A stretch of DNA of 11,762 nucleotides. It comes from a bacterium (lineage in GTDB: Bacteria > Patescibacteriota > Andersenbacteria > UBA10190). Position numbers and translations under genes: made by a program. The notes beneath the pieces are model-generated. The model saw nothing but the letters and a program-made list of their open reading frames with translations, was not told the DNA's origin and searched no databases. How positions within the stretch are numbered: the first letter of the stretch is position 1; each line of letters begins with the position of its first letter. This document shows, piece by piece, positions 5,711 through 11,762 of this stretch. The stretch spans positions 1 to 11,762 of the forward strand of contig NZCO01000018.1 in NCBI GenBank assembly GCA_002686445.1. Reading direction: 5' to 3'.

Positions 5711-5740
5711 TTGCACTTATCTCGCCGCTTCAGCAATACT
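5711..5740 (+). promoter_or_regulatory. Putative promoter placing transcription start at the oxidoreductase GTG
   Basis: TTGCAC (5711-5716) and AATACT (5735-5740) are spaced 18 bases. The predicted transcription start, six to seven bases after the -10, falls on or next to the GTG at 5747, which implies a leaderless mRNA. The region starts immediately after the upstream terminator, so no other promoter space exists. Confidence 0.5.
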
Positions 5741-5746
5741 GATCGC

Positions 5747-6679
5747 GTGTTACAGATCGGACAAATAGGGCACGGGCGCTGGGGCAAGAATATTGCTCAA
5801 ACACTCATTGAAGATATTGGGGGTGTGCATGTACGCATCGCCACCACGCCTGCCCAGACAAAGCGCTTACTGAAGGAACCTTTGGATGCGGTGATCATCG
5901 CCACACCCGGGTCAACCCATGCCAAGATTGCCTTACCATTTATCAAGCGGGGGATTCCGACCTACATTGAAAAGCCACTGGCGACATCTCTGTCAGATGC
6001 CAAGCAATTACAGCAGGCAGCCAAGAACAGCGGTGCATCTATCTTCGTTGGTCATATTCATCTCTATAACCCCGCTTACCTGAAGGCGAAGGAACTTGCC
6101 GCTAAGGCAGGTCGAATTCACACCCTCTACTTGGAAGGCATGAATAACGGCCCAATACGGGACGACATGTCGGCACTCTGGGATTGGTCGCCACATGATG
6201 TGTCTATGGCTATCGACTTGTTAGGGAAGCAGCCCACGAAGGTCCAAGCCTGGGGCCACAAGGTGCTGCGCCCGCGCACCGATCTATACGACATGGTGCA
6301 CTTGAAGCTCAGCTTCGGGAAAGCAGCAACAGCGTATATTACCAACGGGTGGCTGTCTGCCCGTAAGTTCCGTTGGGCCAATTTTATAGGCACAAAAGAC
6401 ACCATTATCTTCGATGACCTCGCCGACAAGAAAGTAGCGCTCTATAAGGGAGTCGGACCGCGAGTTACCGGTGCTAAAGCTACTGAGCGACAACCAACAA
6501 TTTCCTACCCGCGCTACAGCAATAAATCGCCGCTAGAAATTGAGCTACGAGCATTCCTGCGGAGCGTGAAAGCAGGCGAGCAGCCAGCTACAGATATTAA
6601 GCACGCAATGCAGGTTATGACCATCCTCGACGCTGCTGAACGCTCAATGAAGCTTGACGGCAAGCTGATTACAATCTAG
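5747..6679 (+). CDS. Gfo/Idh/MocA-family NAD(P)-dependent oxidoreductase
   Basis: With the GTG start at 5747 the protein has 310 residues and begins directly with the nucleotide-binding strand: MLQIGQIGHGRWG, glycines at 5, 8, 10 and 13. A longer TTG start at 5711 would lie in the promoter and add a non-conserved leader. The family motif EKP is at 75-77, after ATPGSTH. The second domain contains WDWSPHDVSMAIDLLG (145-160), whose His150 is the usual catalytic histidine. These enzymes oxidise or reduce sugars or nucleotide sugars, for example WlbA-type 3-keto-sugar formation. Although it is in its own transcript, it probably works with the methyltransferase and epimerase upstream. No Shine-Dalgarno precedes the start, consistent with leaderless translation. 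Family firm; substrate unknown. Confidence 0.9.
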   Translation: MLQIGQIGHGRWGKNIAQTLIEDIGGVHVRIATTPAQTKRLLKEPLDAVIIATPGSTHAKIALPFIKRGIPTYIEKPLATSLSDAKQLQQAAKNSGASIFVGHIHLYNPAYLKAKELAAKAGRIHTLYLEGMNNGPIRDDMSALWDWSPHDVSMAIDLLGKQPTKVQAWGHKVLRPRTDLYDMVHLKLSFGKAATAYITNGWLSARKFRWANFIGTKDTIIFDDLADKKVALYKGVGPRVTGAKATERQPTISYPRYSNKSPLEIELRAFLRSVKAGEQPATDIKHAMQVMTILDAAERSMKLDGKLITI

Positions 6680-6707
6680 TTTACATGGTCGCCCACAAGG
6701 GCACATT
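6680..6707 (+). promoter_or_regulatory. Weak putative promoter for the 244-residue gene
   Basis: TTTACA (6680-6685) is followed after 16 bases by CACATT (6702-6707), a poor -10. The gap to the start codon would be about 40 bases. It contains two TTCAACCA copies, at 6706-6713 and 6720-6727, of unknown meaning. Cotranscription from the oxidoreductase is equally possible, because no terminator is seen between them. Confidence 0.3.
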
Positions 6708-6754
6708 CAACCAGCACCTTTTCAACCAAGTACCTCGCAATAGGGAGCAATACC

Positions 6755-7489
6755 GTGAATCAAACGATCGCTGAACCCTTCACACCCCACTTATTAGACA
6801 TGAGAGAACTAGACCCACATGGACACTGGTTCCTCACTGACACAACCCGTCCATCACCTAACCAAAGTTTCGCAGATGGCCCGGCCCTGAAATGGTGGCG
6901 AGCTATACAGGGTGACGGCCAGTACGGTCCGGGCGAATATACGCCATGCACTCGCAGGGATTACCACCACCTTGAAACCGTCGTGGTGGCAGACGGGGCC
7001 CTGACTGGCATAGTCGGCGAAGACCAGAATGTCCGTAAAGAGACGCTCGTATGGCCTCAAGGCATGACCATCGAATATGAAGATACTCGCGCCTGGGAGC
7101 TGCCTGAGTTGGTAGCAAAGGCGTCCGGCATTACTATCCTGCGCCCCATACAAGCGCAAGCTTGCCACGCAGATGCGGACGGTGATGGTTACGTGATCAA
7201 GTTTATCGACATCACAGGGATGTCATATACGATCGACCAACTTAGCTGGCCGCAAACGGCGCTCGATCGTGAATGCACACGACAGTGCGTTTTGGCACTG
7301 AGTGGCGGTAGACTCACGTGCACCCATGGTCGTGCTCCCAACGATGATGTATCGACCCTGGCTCCCGGCATGGCCCTCTACTTGCCTCGCTTCATCCCTG
7401 ATGCATGGAATGGGGCAGGCGACCTCTACTGCGCCAAATGGATACTCAATGGAAACAGCCCCGTTCGCTGCGTCTCAATCTGGTATTAG
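6755..7489 (+). CDS. Unrecognised 244-residue protein, possibly cupin-like in its C-terminal part
   Basis: The GTG start at 6755 is supported by AGGGAG at 6742-6747, seven bases upstream. I do not recognise the family. The protein has no signal peptide or membrane helix and is probably cytoplasmic. It is rich in His, Trp and Cys (Cys at 65, 137, 174, 178, 189, 226 and 239). The segment from about 176 to 220, CVLALSGGRLTC followed by LAPGMALYLPRFIPDAW, resembles the pattern of a cupin barrel (a gly-rich turn, then APGxxxYLP and a ligand region), but the usual HxH metal ligands are not evident. An N-terminal half with HGHWFLTD and RRDYHHLETVVV may form a second barrel. A terminator follows. Its place beside a sugar oxidoreductase hints at carbohydrate metabolism; this is weak inference. 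Confidence 0.75.
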   Translation: MNQTIAEPFTPHLLDMRELDPHGHWFLTDTTRPSPNQSFADGPALKWWRAIQGDGQYGPGEYTPCTRRDYHHLETVVVADGALTGIVGEDQNVRKETLVWPQGMTIEYEDTRAWELPELVAKASGITILRPIQAQACHADADGDGYVIKFIDITGMSYTIDQLSWPQTALDRECTRQCVLALSGGRLTCTHGRAPNDDVSTLAPGMALYLPRFIPDAWNGAGDLYCAKWILNGNSPVRCVSIWY

Positions 7490-7511
7490 TCCACTAAGAC
7501 TGGTCCCAAAG

Positions 7512-7541
7512 CCCGAAACTTGCCATTCGGGTCTTTTTTTT
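7512..7541 (+). terminator. Intrinsic terminator before infB
   Basis: CCCGAA (7512-7517) pairs with TTCGGG (7526-7531) around an eight-base loop, followed by TC and a run of eight T (7534-7541). It closes the upstream transcription unit and lies 16 bases before the infB ATG. Confidence 0.85.
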
Positions 7542-7551
7542 GTACTGTTAT
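7520..7551 (+). promoter_or_regulatory. Candidate infB promoter overlapping the terminator
   Basis: TTGCCA (7520-7525), inside the terminator loop and stem, is spaced 17 bases from TACTGT (7543-7548). An overlapping TGTTAT (7546-7551) is an alternative -10. Either would start transcription zero to three bases before the infB ATG. Only 16 bases separate the terminator T-run from that ATG, so a conventional leader with Shine-Dalgarno cannot fit unless there is read-through from upstream. Confidence 0.4.
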
Positions 7552-7557
7552 CCCTTA

Positions 7558-9516
7558 ATGAAGCCAAAGTATGCCACTAAGAATACGACGAAGATTGAGG
7601 ACTTGAAGGCCGAGCTCAAGCTGTCTGAAGGGGACTTTGCAAATATCTTGCGTGAAGTAAATGTGCGGCTCGAAGACCGACAGAAGAACCTGAATCAGAA
7701 CGAGGTTGGTCGAATTCGGAAGTACTTAAACGACAAGAAACGTAAAGCAGAATTGCAGGGGCAAACTATCAACCTACCCTCAATCATCAAAGTAACTGAC
7801 TTCGCCACTGCCCTGGAGTTATCTGTTGGTGACATCCTAGGTGTACTCCTCAAGAACGGAGTTATGGCCACACTCAATGACGACATCGATTATGAGACAG
7901 CGGCTATTATTGCTGGCGACTTGGGCTATCAAACGACGGAGAGTGTGGCTAAGTTGGAGGAAGATGTCTTAACGCCGGAAAAGCTTGAGGAAATATTAAA
8001 GAAAGAAACGGCGAGTGACCGTGAGCCGCGACCACCAGTGGTCACCATTATGGGACACGTCGATCACGGTAAGACAACTTTATTGGACACCATCCGCAAA
8101 GCGAACGTCGCTAAGGGCGAAGCAGGGGGCATCACCCAGGCGATTAGCAGCTACCAAGTCGAACGCAACGGTCGACTCATCACATTTATAGATACTCCCG
8201 GCCACGAAACGTTCGAGTTTATGCGCCAGCGCGGGGCATCACTTGCCGACGTGGCAATCTTGGTGGTGGCCGCTGACGACGGGGTCAAACCACAGACCAA
8301 GGAAGCAGTGAAGCATGCCAAAGCAGCTAAGGTGCCGATTGTAGTGGCTATAAATAAGATGGATAAGCCGGAAGCCAATATCGACAAGGTAAAGAGTGAG
8401 CTAGCCGAGCAGCTGGAACTCCAGCCCGAGGAGTGGGGCGGCAAAACAGTGATGCTGCCTATTTCTGCCTTAAAGGGCGATGGCATAGATGAGTTGCTCG
8501 AGATGATCTTACTCACCGCTGATGTGAATCCACCGACTGCTAACCCAAATCGTGGTGCCTTAGCCAGCGTCATTGAAAGCCAGCTGGATAAGAACCTGGG
8601 ACCACTAGCCGCTATCCTCGTGCATACCGGCACACTGAAGACAGGGGACGACGTGGTGATTGGACGAACAACCGGACGCGCCCGCCGTTTAATGGACTTT
8701 GCCGGAAAGAGCATCAAAGAAGCTGGCCCAGGGGCACCGGTGACTATCATCGGACTCAATGACGTTCCTGACGCTGGCGATATCTTGCAGGTAGTTGAAG
8801 AAAAAGGAGAAGCCCGTCAAAAGGCAGCCCAAGGTCGAGCACCAGTTAAAACGCTCGGTAAGACAAGCGATGATGACGAGAGACAAACACTAGCGCTGGT
8901 GCTGAAAGCAGACTCACAGGGGGCACTAGAGGCACTACGCGATACAATCACCGCTATGGTGCCCGACACCGTACGTCTCTCTATTATTCGGGCCGAGGTT
9001 GGCACAGTGTCTGATTCCGACGTCTTAACTGCCCAGGCAGGCGGAGCCCTTATTTACGCCTTCGGCACTACCGTGGGTGGTATGGCCAAGAAGTTGGCAG
9101 ACAAAGAATCTGTACCAGTAAAGTCTCATAAAGTTATCTACGAACTGACTGATGATATCCGCAAAGAAATCGAGGAGCGCTTGCCGGTCGATATAGTCCG
9201 CACTGATTTGGGAACACTGAAAGTGCTCAAGATATTCTTCGCCACACCAAAGAAGAAGATCGTCGGCGGCGAGGTTGCCGAGGGTACCGTCGAACCAAAT
9301 ACCCAGGCTGTTATCTGGCGCAAAGTAGGCCAAGACAAAGAAGAAATAGGTCAGGGTACTATCACCGACTTACAAAAAGAGCGTACCGCCATCACCAATG
9401 CCGAACAGGGTGACCAGATTGGTTTAACGTATGAGGGCAAAGGCAAGATCAAAGCAGGCGACACTCTAGAAATCTACAAAGAAGAGAAAGTTCGTAAGGA
9501 ATTATCCGACTCTTAG
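7558..9516 (+). CDS. infB: Translation initiation factor IF-2
   Basis: IF-2 is the GTPase that brings fMet-tRNA to the 30S ribosome and promotes subunit joining. The product has 652 residues from the ATG at 7558. A TTG at 7540 lies in the terminator T-run and is rejected. An IF2-N-like helical region covers about 70-125. The G domain starts near 160 with G1 GHVDHGKTT (166-174), G2 GITQ (191-194), G3 DTPGHE (212-217), G4 NKMD (266-269) and G5 SAL (303-305). The beta-barrel domain II, the IF2-type domain III and the fMet-tRNA-binding domain IV (about 545-645, ending LEIYKEEKVRKEL) follow. All GTPase motifs are intact. At 652 residues it is much shorter than the E. coli protein (890) because the variable N-terminal region is reduced. 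It heads an operon with rbfA 16 bases downstream. nusA and rimP, the usual upstream neighbours, are absent. Confidence 0.98.
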   Translation: MKPKYATKNTTKIEDLKAELKLSEGDFANILREVNVRLEDRQKNLNQNEVGRIRKYLNDKKRKAELQGQTINLPSIIKVTDFATALELSVGDILGVLLKNGVMATLNDDIDYETAAIIAGDLGYQTTESVAKLEEDVLTPEKLEEILKKETASDREPRPPVVTIMGHVDHGKTTLLDTIRKANVAKGEAGGITQAISSYQVERNGRLITFIDTPGHETFEFMRQRGASLADVAILVVAADDGVKPQTKEAVKHAKAAKVPIVVAINKMDKPEANIDKVKSELAEQLELQPEEWGGKTVMLPISALKGDGIDELLEMILLTADVNPPTANPNRGALASVIESQLDKNLGPLAAILVHTGTLKTGDDVVIGRTTGRARRLMDFAGKSIKEAGPGAPVTIIGLNDVPDAGDILQVVEEKGEARQKAAQGRAPVKTLGKTSDDDERQTLALVLKADSQGALEALRDTITAMVPDTVRLSIIRAEVGTVSDSDVLTAQAGGALIYAFGTTVGGMAKKLADKESVPVKSHKVIYELTDDIRKEIEERLPVDIVRTDLGTLKVLKIFFATPKKKIVGGEVAEGTVEPNTQAVIWRKVGQDKEEIGQGTITDLQKERTAITNAEQGDQIGLTYEGKGKIKAGDTLEIYKEEKVRKELSDS

Positions 9517-9532
9517 GTAACAGCGCGGGGAT

Positions 9533-9889
9533 ATGTCTACGCGTCTGGACCAAGTAAACAAGAATATCCAGCGAGTCTTTGGTGAGATACTGCAGCAAGA
9601 AGCGGATTTGCCGACTAATGTGCTGGTAACTATATCCCGTGTCGACACCACTCCGAACATGAGGCACACGCATGTTTGGCTTTACATACAGCCTTTATCA
9701 GCAGCCAAGAAGACGATGGAGTCTCTGACCGAGCAACTCTTTACCCTCCAAGGATCCCTGAACCGGATGCTTGACCGCAAGCGTATACCGCGTGTAGCTT
9801 TAAGGATCGACTATGGAGCAGAACATGCAGACAAAATTGAGCGCCGCCTCAACCAGCTTCGCCAAGACGAAGATACCGAGTCTTCTTAG
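9533..9889 (+). CDS. rbfA: 30S ribosome-binding factor RbfA
   Basis: RbfA is a small KH-fold protein that helps mature the 16S rRNA 5' end and the small ribosomal subunit. The 118-residue length is usual for the family. Recognisable segments are the N-terminal RLDQVNKNIQRVFGEILQQE, then VTISRVDTTPNMRHTHVWLYI, the helix LFTLQGSLNRMLDRK and the final strand IPRVALRIDYGAEHADKIE. The start ATG has a G-rich run (GGGG, 9527-9530) very close upstream. The gene lies 16 bases after infB, and this pairing is conserved in many bacteria. Its 3' end overlaps the start of the following phosphoesterase. Confidence 0.95.
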   Translation: MSTRLDQVNKNIQRVFGEILQQEADLPTNVLVTISRVDTTPNMRHTHVWLYIQPLSAAKKTMESLTEQLFTLQGSLNRMLDRKRIPRVALRIDYGAEHADKIERRLNQLRQDEDTESS

Positions 9890-10865
9890 CGGCCACGAAA
9901 GTACCGTACAGGAGATTGTAGAGCGGCTACGTCGCTCTGAGCGCGTCCTGATAGCTGCTCACGAGCACCCCGACGGGGATGCCATTGGGTCATCATTAGC
10001 ACTGCTACATGCCTTAAGCATGCAAGGTAAACAGGTCACCACCTATATCCCTGATGCGGCTCCCGAATACTTACAATTCCTGCCAGGCTTCGACCGCCTA
10101 ACAACGACCAAGCCCAATGTTGCCGACTATGACCTAGTCGTAGTGCTCGACTGCACCAAACTCTTTCGCGCCCATCTAGAAGCGGAGGTGCGAGCACATC
10201 CCAACACGATCGTCATCGACCATCATCACGATAACGACGAAGGTGGGACTGTAAATCTGGTACTGACACGAGCTGCTGCTGTGGCGCAAATCTTAACTGA
10301 AATGTTTCGGATGACTGAGGTTGATATCAACCACGACATGGCGACCTGCCTGTTAACCGGTATTTTTACGGACACCGGATCGTTTATGCATGACTCGACC
10401 ACGCCGGAAATCTTAGAGTTAGCCAGTGAGTTAATGGGCAAAGGAGCGCGCCTGTCCCACATCGCCCACGAGACATACCAGAAGAAGGAGTTACCCTCAC
10501 TACGCATCTGGGGTGAAGTGCTATCACGCGTCATGGTTAATGAGGATACCGGAGCGGCCGTCTCGCTTATTACTCACCAAGACCTAGCCCAACACGGTGC
10601 CACTCTGGAGGACTTGGCAGGCGTCGTAAATTTGCTTAATACCCTACCGAAAACTAATTTTGCGCTCCTGTTAACTGAGTATGAGCCAGGCAAGATCAAA
10701 GGCAGCTTACGTAGTGAGCCGCATAAGGGAGTCGACGTCAGCAAGATCGCCAAGCGCCTTGGTGGCGGGGGCCATAAACTGGCCAGCGGCTTTGAAGTCG
10801 ACGGCCGCATCATCCATGCCGATGGGCAATGGCGAGTGCTCCCCCAGGAGCAAGAACTGGCGTGA
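9813..10865 (+). CDS. nrnA: DHH/DHHA1 phosphoesterase, NrnA-type (nanoRNase / pAp phosphatase)
   Basis: NrnA-type enzymes degrade very short RNA oligonucleotides and dephosphorylate pAp in the cytoplasm. The 350-residue frame has all DHH motifs: HEHPDGDAIGSS (50-61, with D54 and D56), DCT (D113), DHHHDN (136-141) and GIFTDTGSF (D187). The C-terminal DHHA1 domain has RSEPHKGVDV and GGGGHK (317-322), which bind the nucleotide. The catalytic domain starts only at about residue 30. Two ATGs are possible: 9813, preceded by AAGGA six bases away, and 9825, preceded by GGAG six bases away. Both give an overlap of 65-77 bases with rbfA, and no ATG, GTG or TTG lies after the rbfA stop before the domain. 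The order infB-rbfA-nrnA is known from Firmicutes and other lineages. Confidence 0.93.
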   Translation: MEQNMQTKLSAASTSFAKTKIPSLLSGHESTVQEIVERLRRSERVLIAAHEHPDGDAIGSSLALLHALSMQGKQVTTYIPDAAPEYLQFLPGFDRLTTTKPNVADYDLVVVLDCTKLFRAHLEAEVRAHPNTIVIDHHHDNDEGGTVNLVLTRAAAVAQILTEMFRMTEVDINHDMATCLLTGIFTDTGSFMHDSTTPEILELASELMGKGARLSHIAHETYQKKELPSLRIWGEVLSRVMVNEDTGAAVSLITHQDLAQHGATLEDLAGVVNLLNTLPKTNFALLLTEYEPGKIKGSLRSEPHKGVDVSKIAKRLGGGGHKLASGFEVDGRIIHADGQWRVLPQEQELA

Positions 10866-10892
10866 TCGCTTAGATACTCGTACGATGCAAAC

Positions 10893-11684
10893 ATGAAATT
10901 TTTAGTATTCGGTGATGTAACTGGACGGGTTGGCCGAGAAGGCATGGCTACGGCGCTGCCGCAACTGCGTGAAGAATTTGAGCCTGACATGGTGATCGCC
11001 AATATAGAAAATATTGCGCACGGCAGTGGCATCACCCCGGACACAGTACAAGAAGCCTTAGGTTGGGGGGTCGATGTCTTAACGACGGGTGACCATGCTT
11101 GGGACAATACAACCGGCACGAGCGTCCTGAACGACCCAACCATCCCCATCATCCGCCCAGCCAACTACCCTGATGGAATTCCGGGGCGAGGCTGGATAGT
11201 GGTTAAGAGTGGTGCCTGGCAGATAGCAGTGATCAACATCCAGGGACAGGTGTTCTTCAAAAACGACCCGGCCAATCCGTTCCAGGCCATTGACGATATA
11301 CTGAAGCAACCAGAGATTGCCGGGGCTGACATCCGATTGGTAGATTTTCATGCCGAGGCCTCATCAGAGAAGCGCGCATTCGGGTGGCATGCCGACGGAC
11401 GCATAGCGGCCATATGGGGAACGCACACGCATGTACCAACAGCTGACGCACAGATCTTACCAGAGAAGACAGGCTACATAACAGACCTTGGTATGGTCGG
11501 TCTGCATGACTCTGTCATTGGTGCTGATACGAGTGGAGCCATGAAGCGCTTTTTGACCCAAACGAAGCATAAACTTACCTACGATGGTACCGGCGGAGCA
11601 GAAATAGGGGGTCTATTCCTTGAAATTGATCCGAGCACGGGCAGCACGACTCACATTGAGCACGTCCGACGTGTCCTAACATAG
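10893..11684 (+). CDS. ymdB: YmdB-family metallophosphoesterase
   Basis: The family (TIGR00282) includes B. subtilis YmdB, a dinuclear-metal phosphodiesterase that can hydrolyse cyclic nucleotides and affects biofilm and motility decisions. The 263-residue length matches. Motifs in order are GDVTGRVGR (D8), IANIENIAHGSG (E39, N40), TTGDHAWDN (D67, H68), DFHAEASSEK (H153), WGTHTHVPTAD (H178, H180) and TDLGMVGLHDSVIG (197-210). The metal-ligand Asn of the usual GNH motif is Asp here. Asp is also a good metal ligand, so the enzyme is probably active. The gene follows nrnA after 27 bases without a clear Shine-Dalgarno. TACGAT six bases upstream of the ATG could act as a -10 for a leaderless transcript, but its -35 is poor. 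In this cluster it plausibly acts in RNA or nucleotide turnover. Confidence 0.93.
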   Translation: MKFLVFGDVTGRVGREGMATALPQLREEFEPDMVIANIENIAHGSGITPDTVQEALGWGVDVLTTGDHAWDNTTGTSVLNDPTIPIIRPANYPDGIPGRGWIVVKSGAWQIAVINIQGQVFFKNDPANPFQAIDDILKQPEIAGADIRLVDFHAEASSEKRAFGWHADGRIAAIWGTHTHVPTADAQILPEKTGYITDLGMVGLHDSVIGADTSGAMKRFLTQTKHKLTYDGTGGAEIGGLFLEIDPSTGSTTHIEHVRRVLT

Positions 11685-11744
11685 GCACTTGCATTTTTGG
11701 ATCAGTGAAACCATTACGGAGAGATACTTAAATTCCCTTCACGT

Positions 11745-11762
11745 ATGATGAAAAAACCACAA
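11745..11762 (+). CDS. Possible start of a further gene, cut by the window edge
   Basis: Two consecutive ATG codons at 11745 and 11748 open a frame reading MMKKPQ to the edge. A GATACT element at 11723-11728 could be a -10, and GGAGAG at 11718-11723 is too distant to be the Shine-Dalgarno of this start. A lysine-rich start is common in real genes, but six codons cannot prove it. Confidence 0.3.

Noticed and set aside
8151..8759. Long minus-strand open frame (202 codons) inside infB
   Set aside because: It lies wholly antisense to the conserved GTPase domain, has no ribosome binding site and its translation is Ser/Ala-rich low-complexity, a typical shadow frame.
10574..11164. Minus-strand open frame of 196 codons across the nrnA/ymdB junction
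   Set aside because: It is antisense to two well-conserved genes and shows no domain; a codon-bias shadow.
1..11762. CRISPR array, diversity-generating retroelement or recoded TGA codons
   Set aside because: No regularly spaced repeats, reverse transcriptase or template/variable repeat pair was seen. All main genes read without internal TGA, and TGA serves as a stop at 10863-10865.

Overview
The window looks like one end of a metagenome-derived contig from a small-genome bacterium, most likely of the Patescibacteria/CPR type. This rests on a short initiation factor IF-2 (about 652 residues), genes packed with tiny gaps or overlaps, several starts sitting directly on promoters without a ribosome binding site, and a CPR-style serine recombinase. 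Base composition is about half GC and the ordinary bacterial code fits, since TGA is used as stop. I cannot place it more precisely from sequence alone. The first 14 bases match the Illumina TruSeq adapter, so the left edge is a sequencing or assembly end and not genome.

Left edge (1-666). Just inside the adapter, on the minus strand, lies the N-terminal catalytic part of a serine recombinase (317 down to 15). It is followed by a GC-rich, structured island (361-480) and a minus-strand tRNA-Ser(CGA) at 494-582. This is a plausible mobile-element boundary, cut off by the contig end.

Sugar-modification operon (667-4656, plus strand). A small cupin overlaps a NovU/TcaB9-type sugar C-methyltransferase. 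Three small multi-pass membrane proteins of unknown function follow, then an extended SDR of the UDP-glucuronate decarboxylase / sugar 4,6-dehydratase type. The set suggests synthesis of a modified nucleotide sugar for surface glycans. A near-perfect 71-bp direct repeat copies the 3' end of the methyltransferase gene 450 bp downstream. It brackets the first small membrane gene and suggests an inserted or excisable cassette.

Middle (4680-7541). Four genes sit here. Two are solo STAS-domain proteins, each with its own promoter and intrinsic terminator. The third is a Gfo/Idh/MocA oxidoreductase whose GTG start appears leaderless, and it probably belongs functionally with the sugar genes. The fourth is an unrecognised 244-residue protein, perhaps cupin-like at its C-terminus. 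A terminator closes this region.

Housekeeping operon (7558-11684). infB, rbfA, an nrnA-type DHH phosphoesterase overlapping rbfA, and a YmdB-family metallophosphoesterase form a translation and RNA-turnover cluster. The start of another gene may lie at the right edge.
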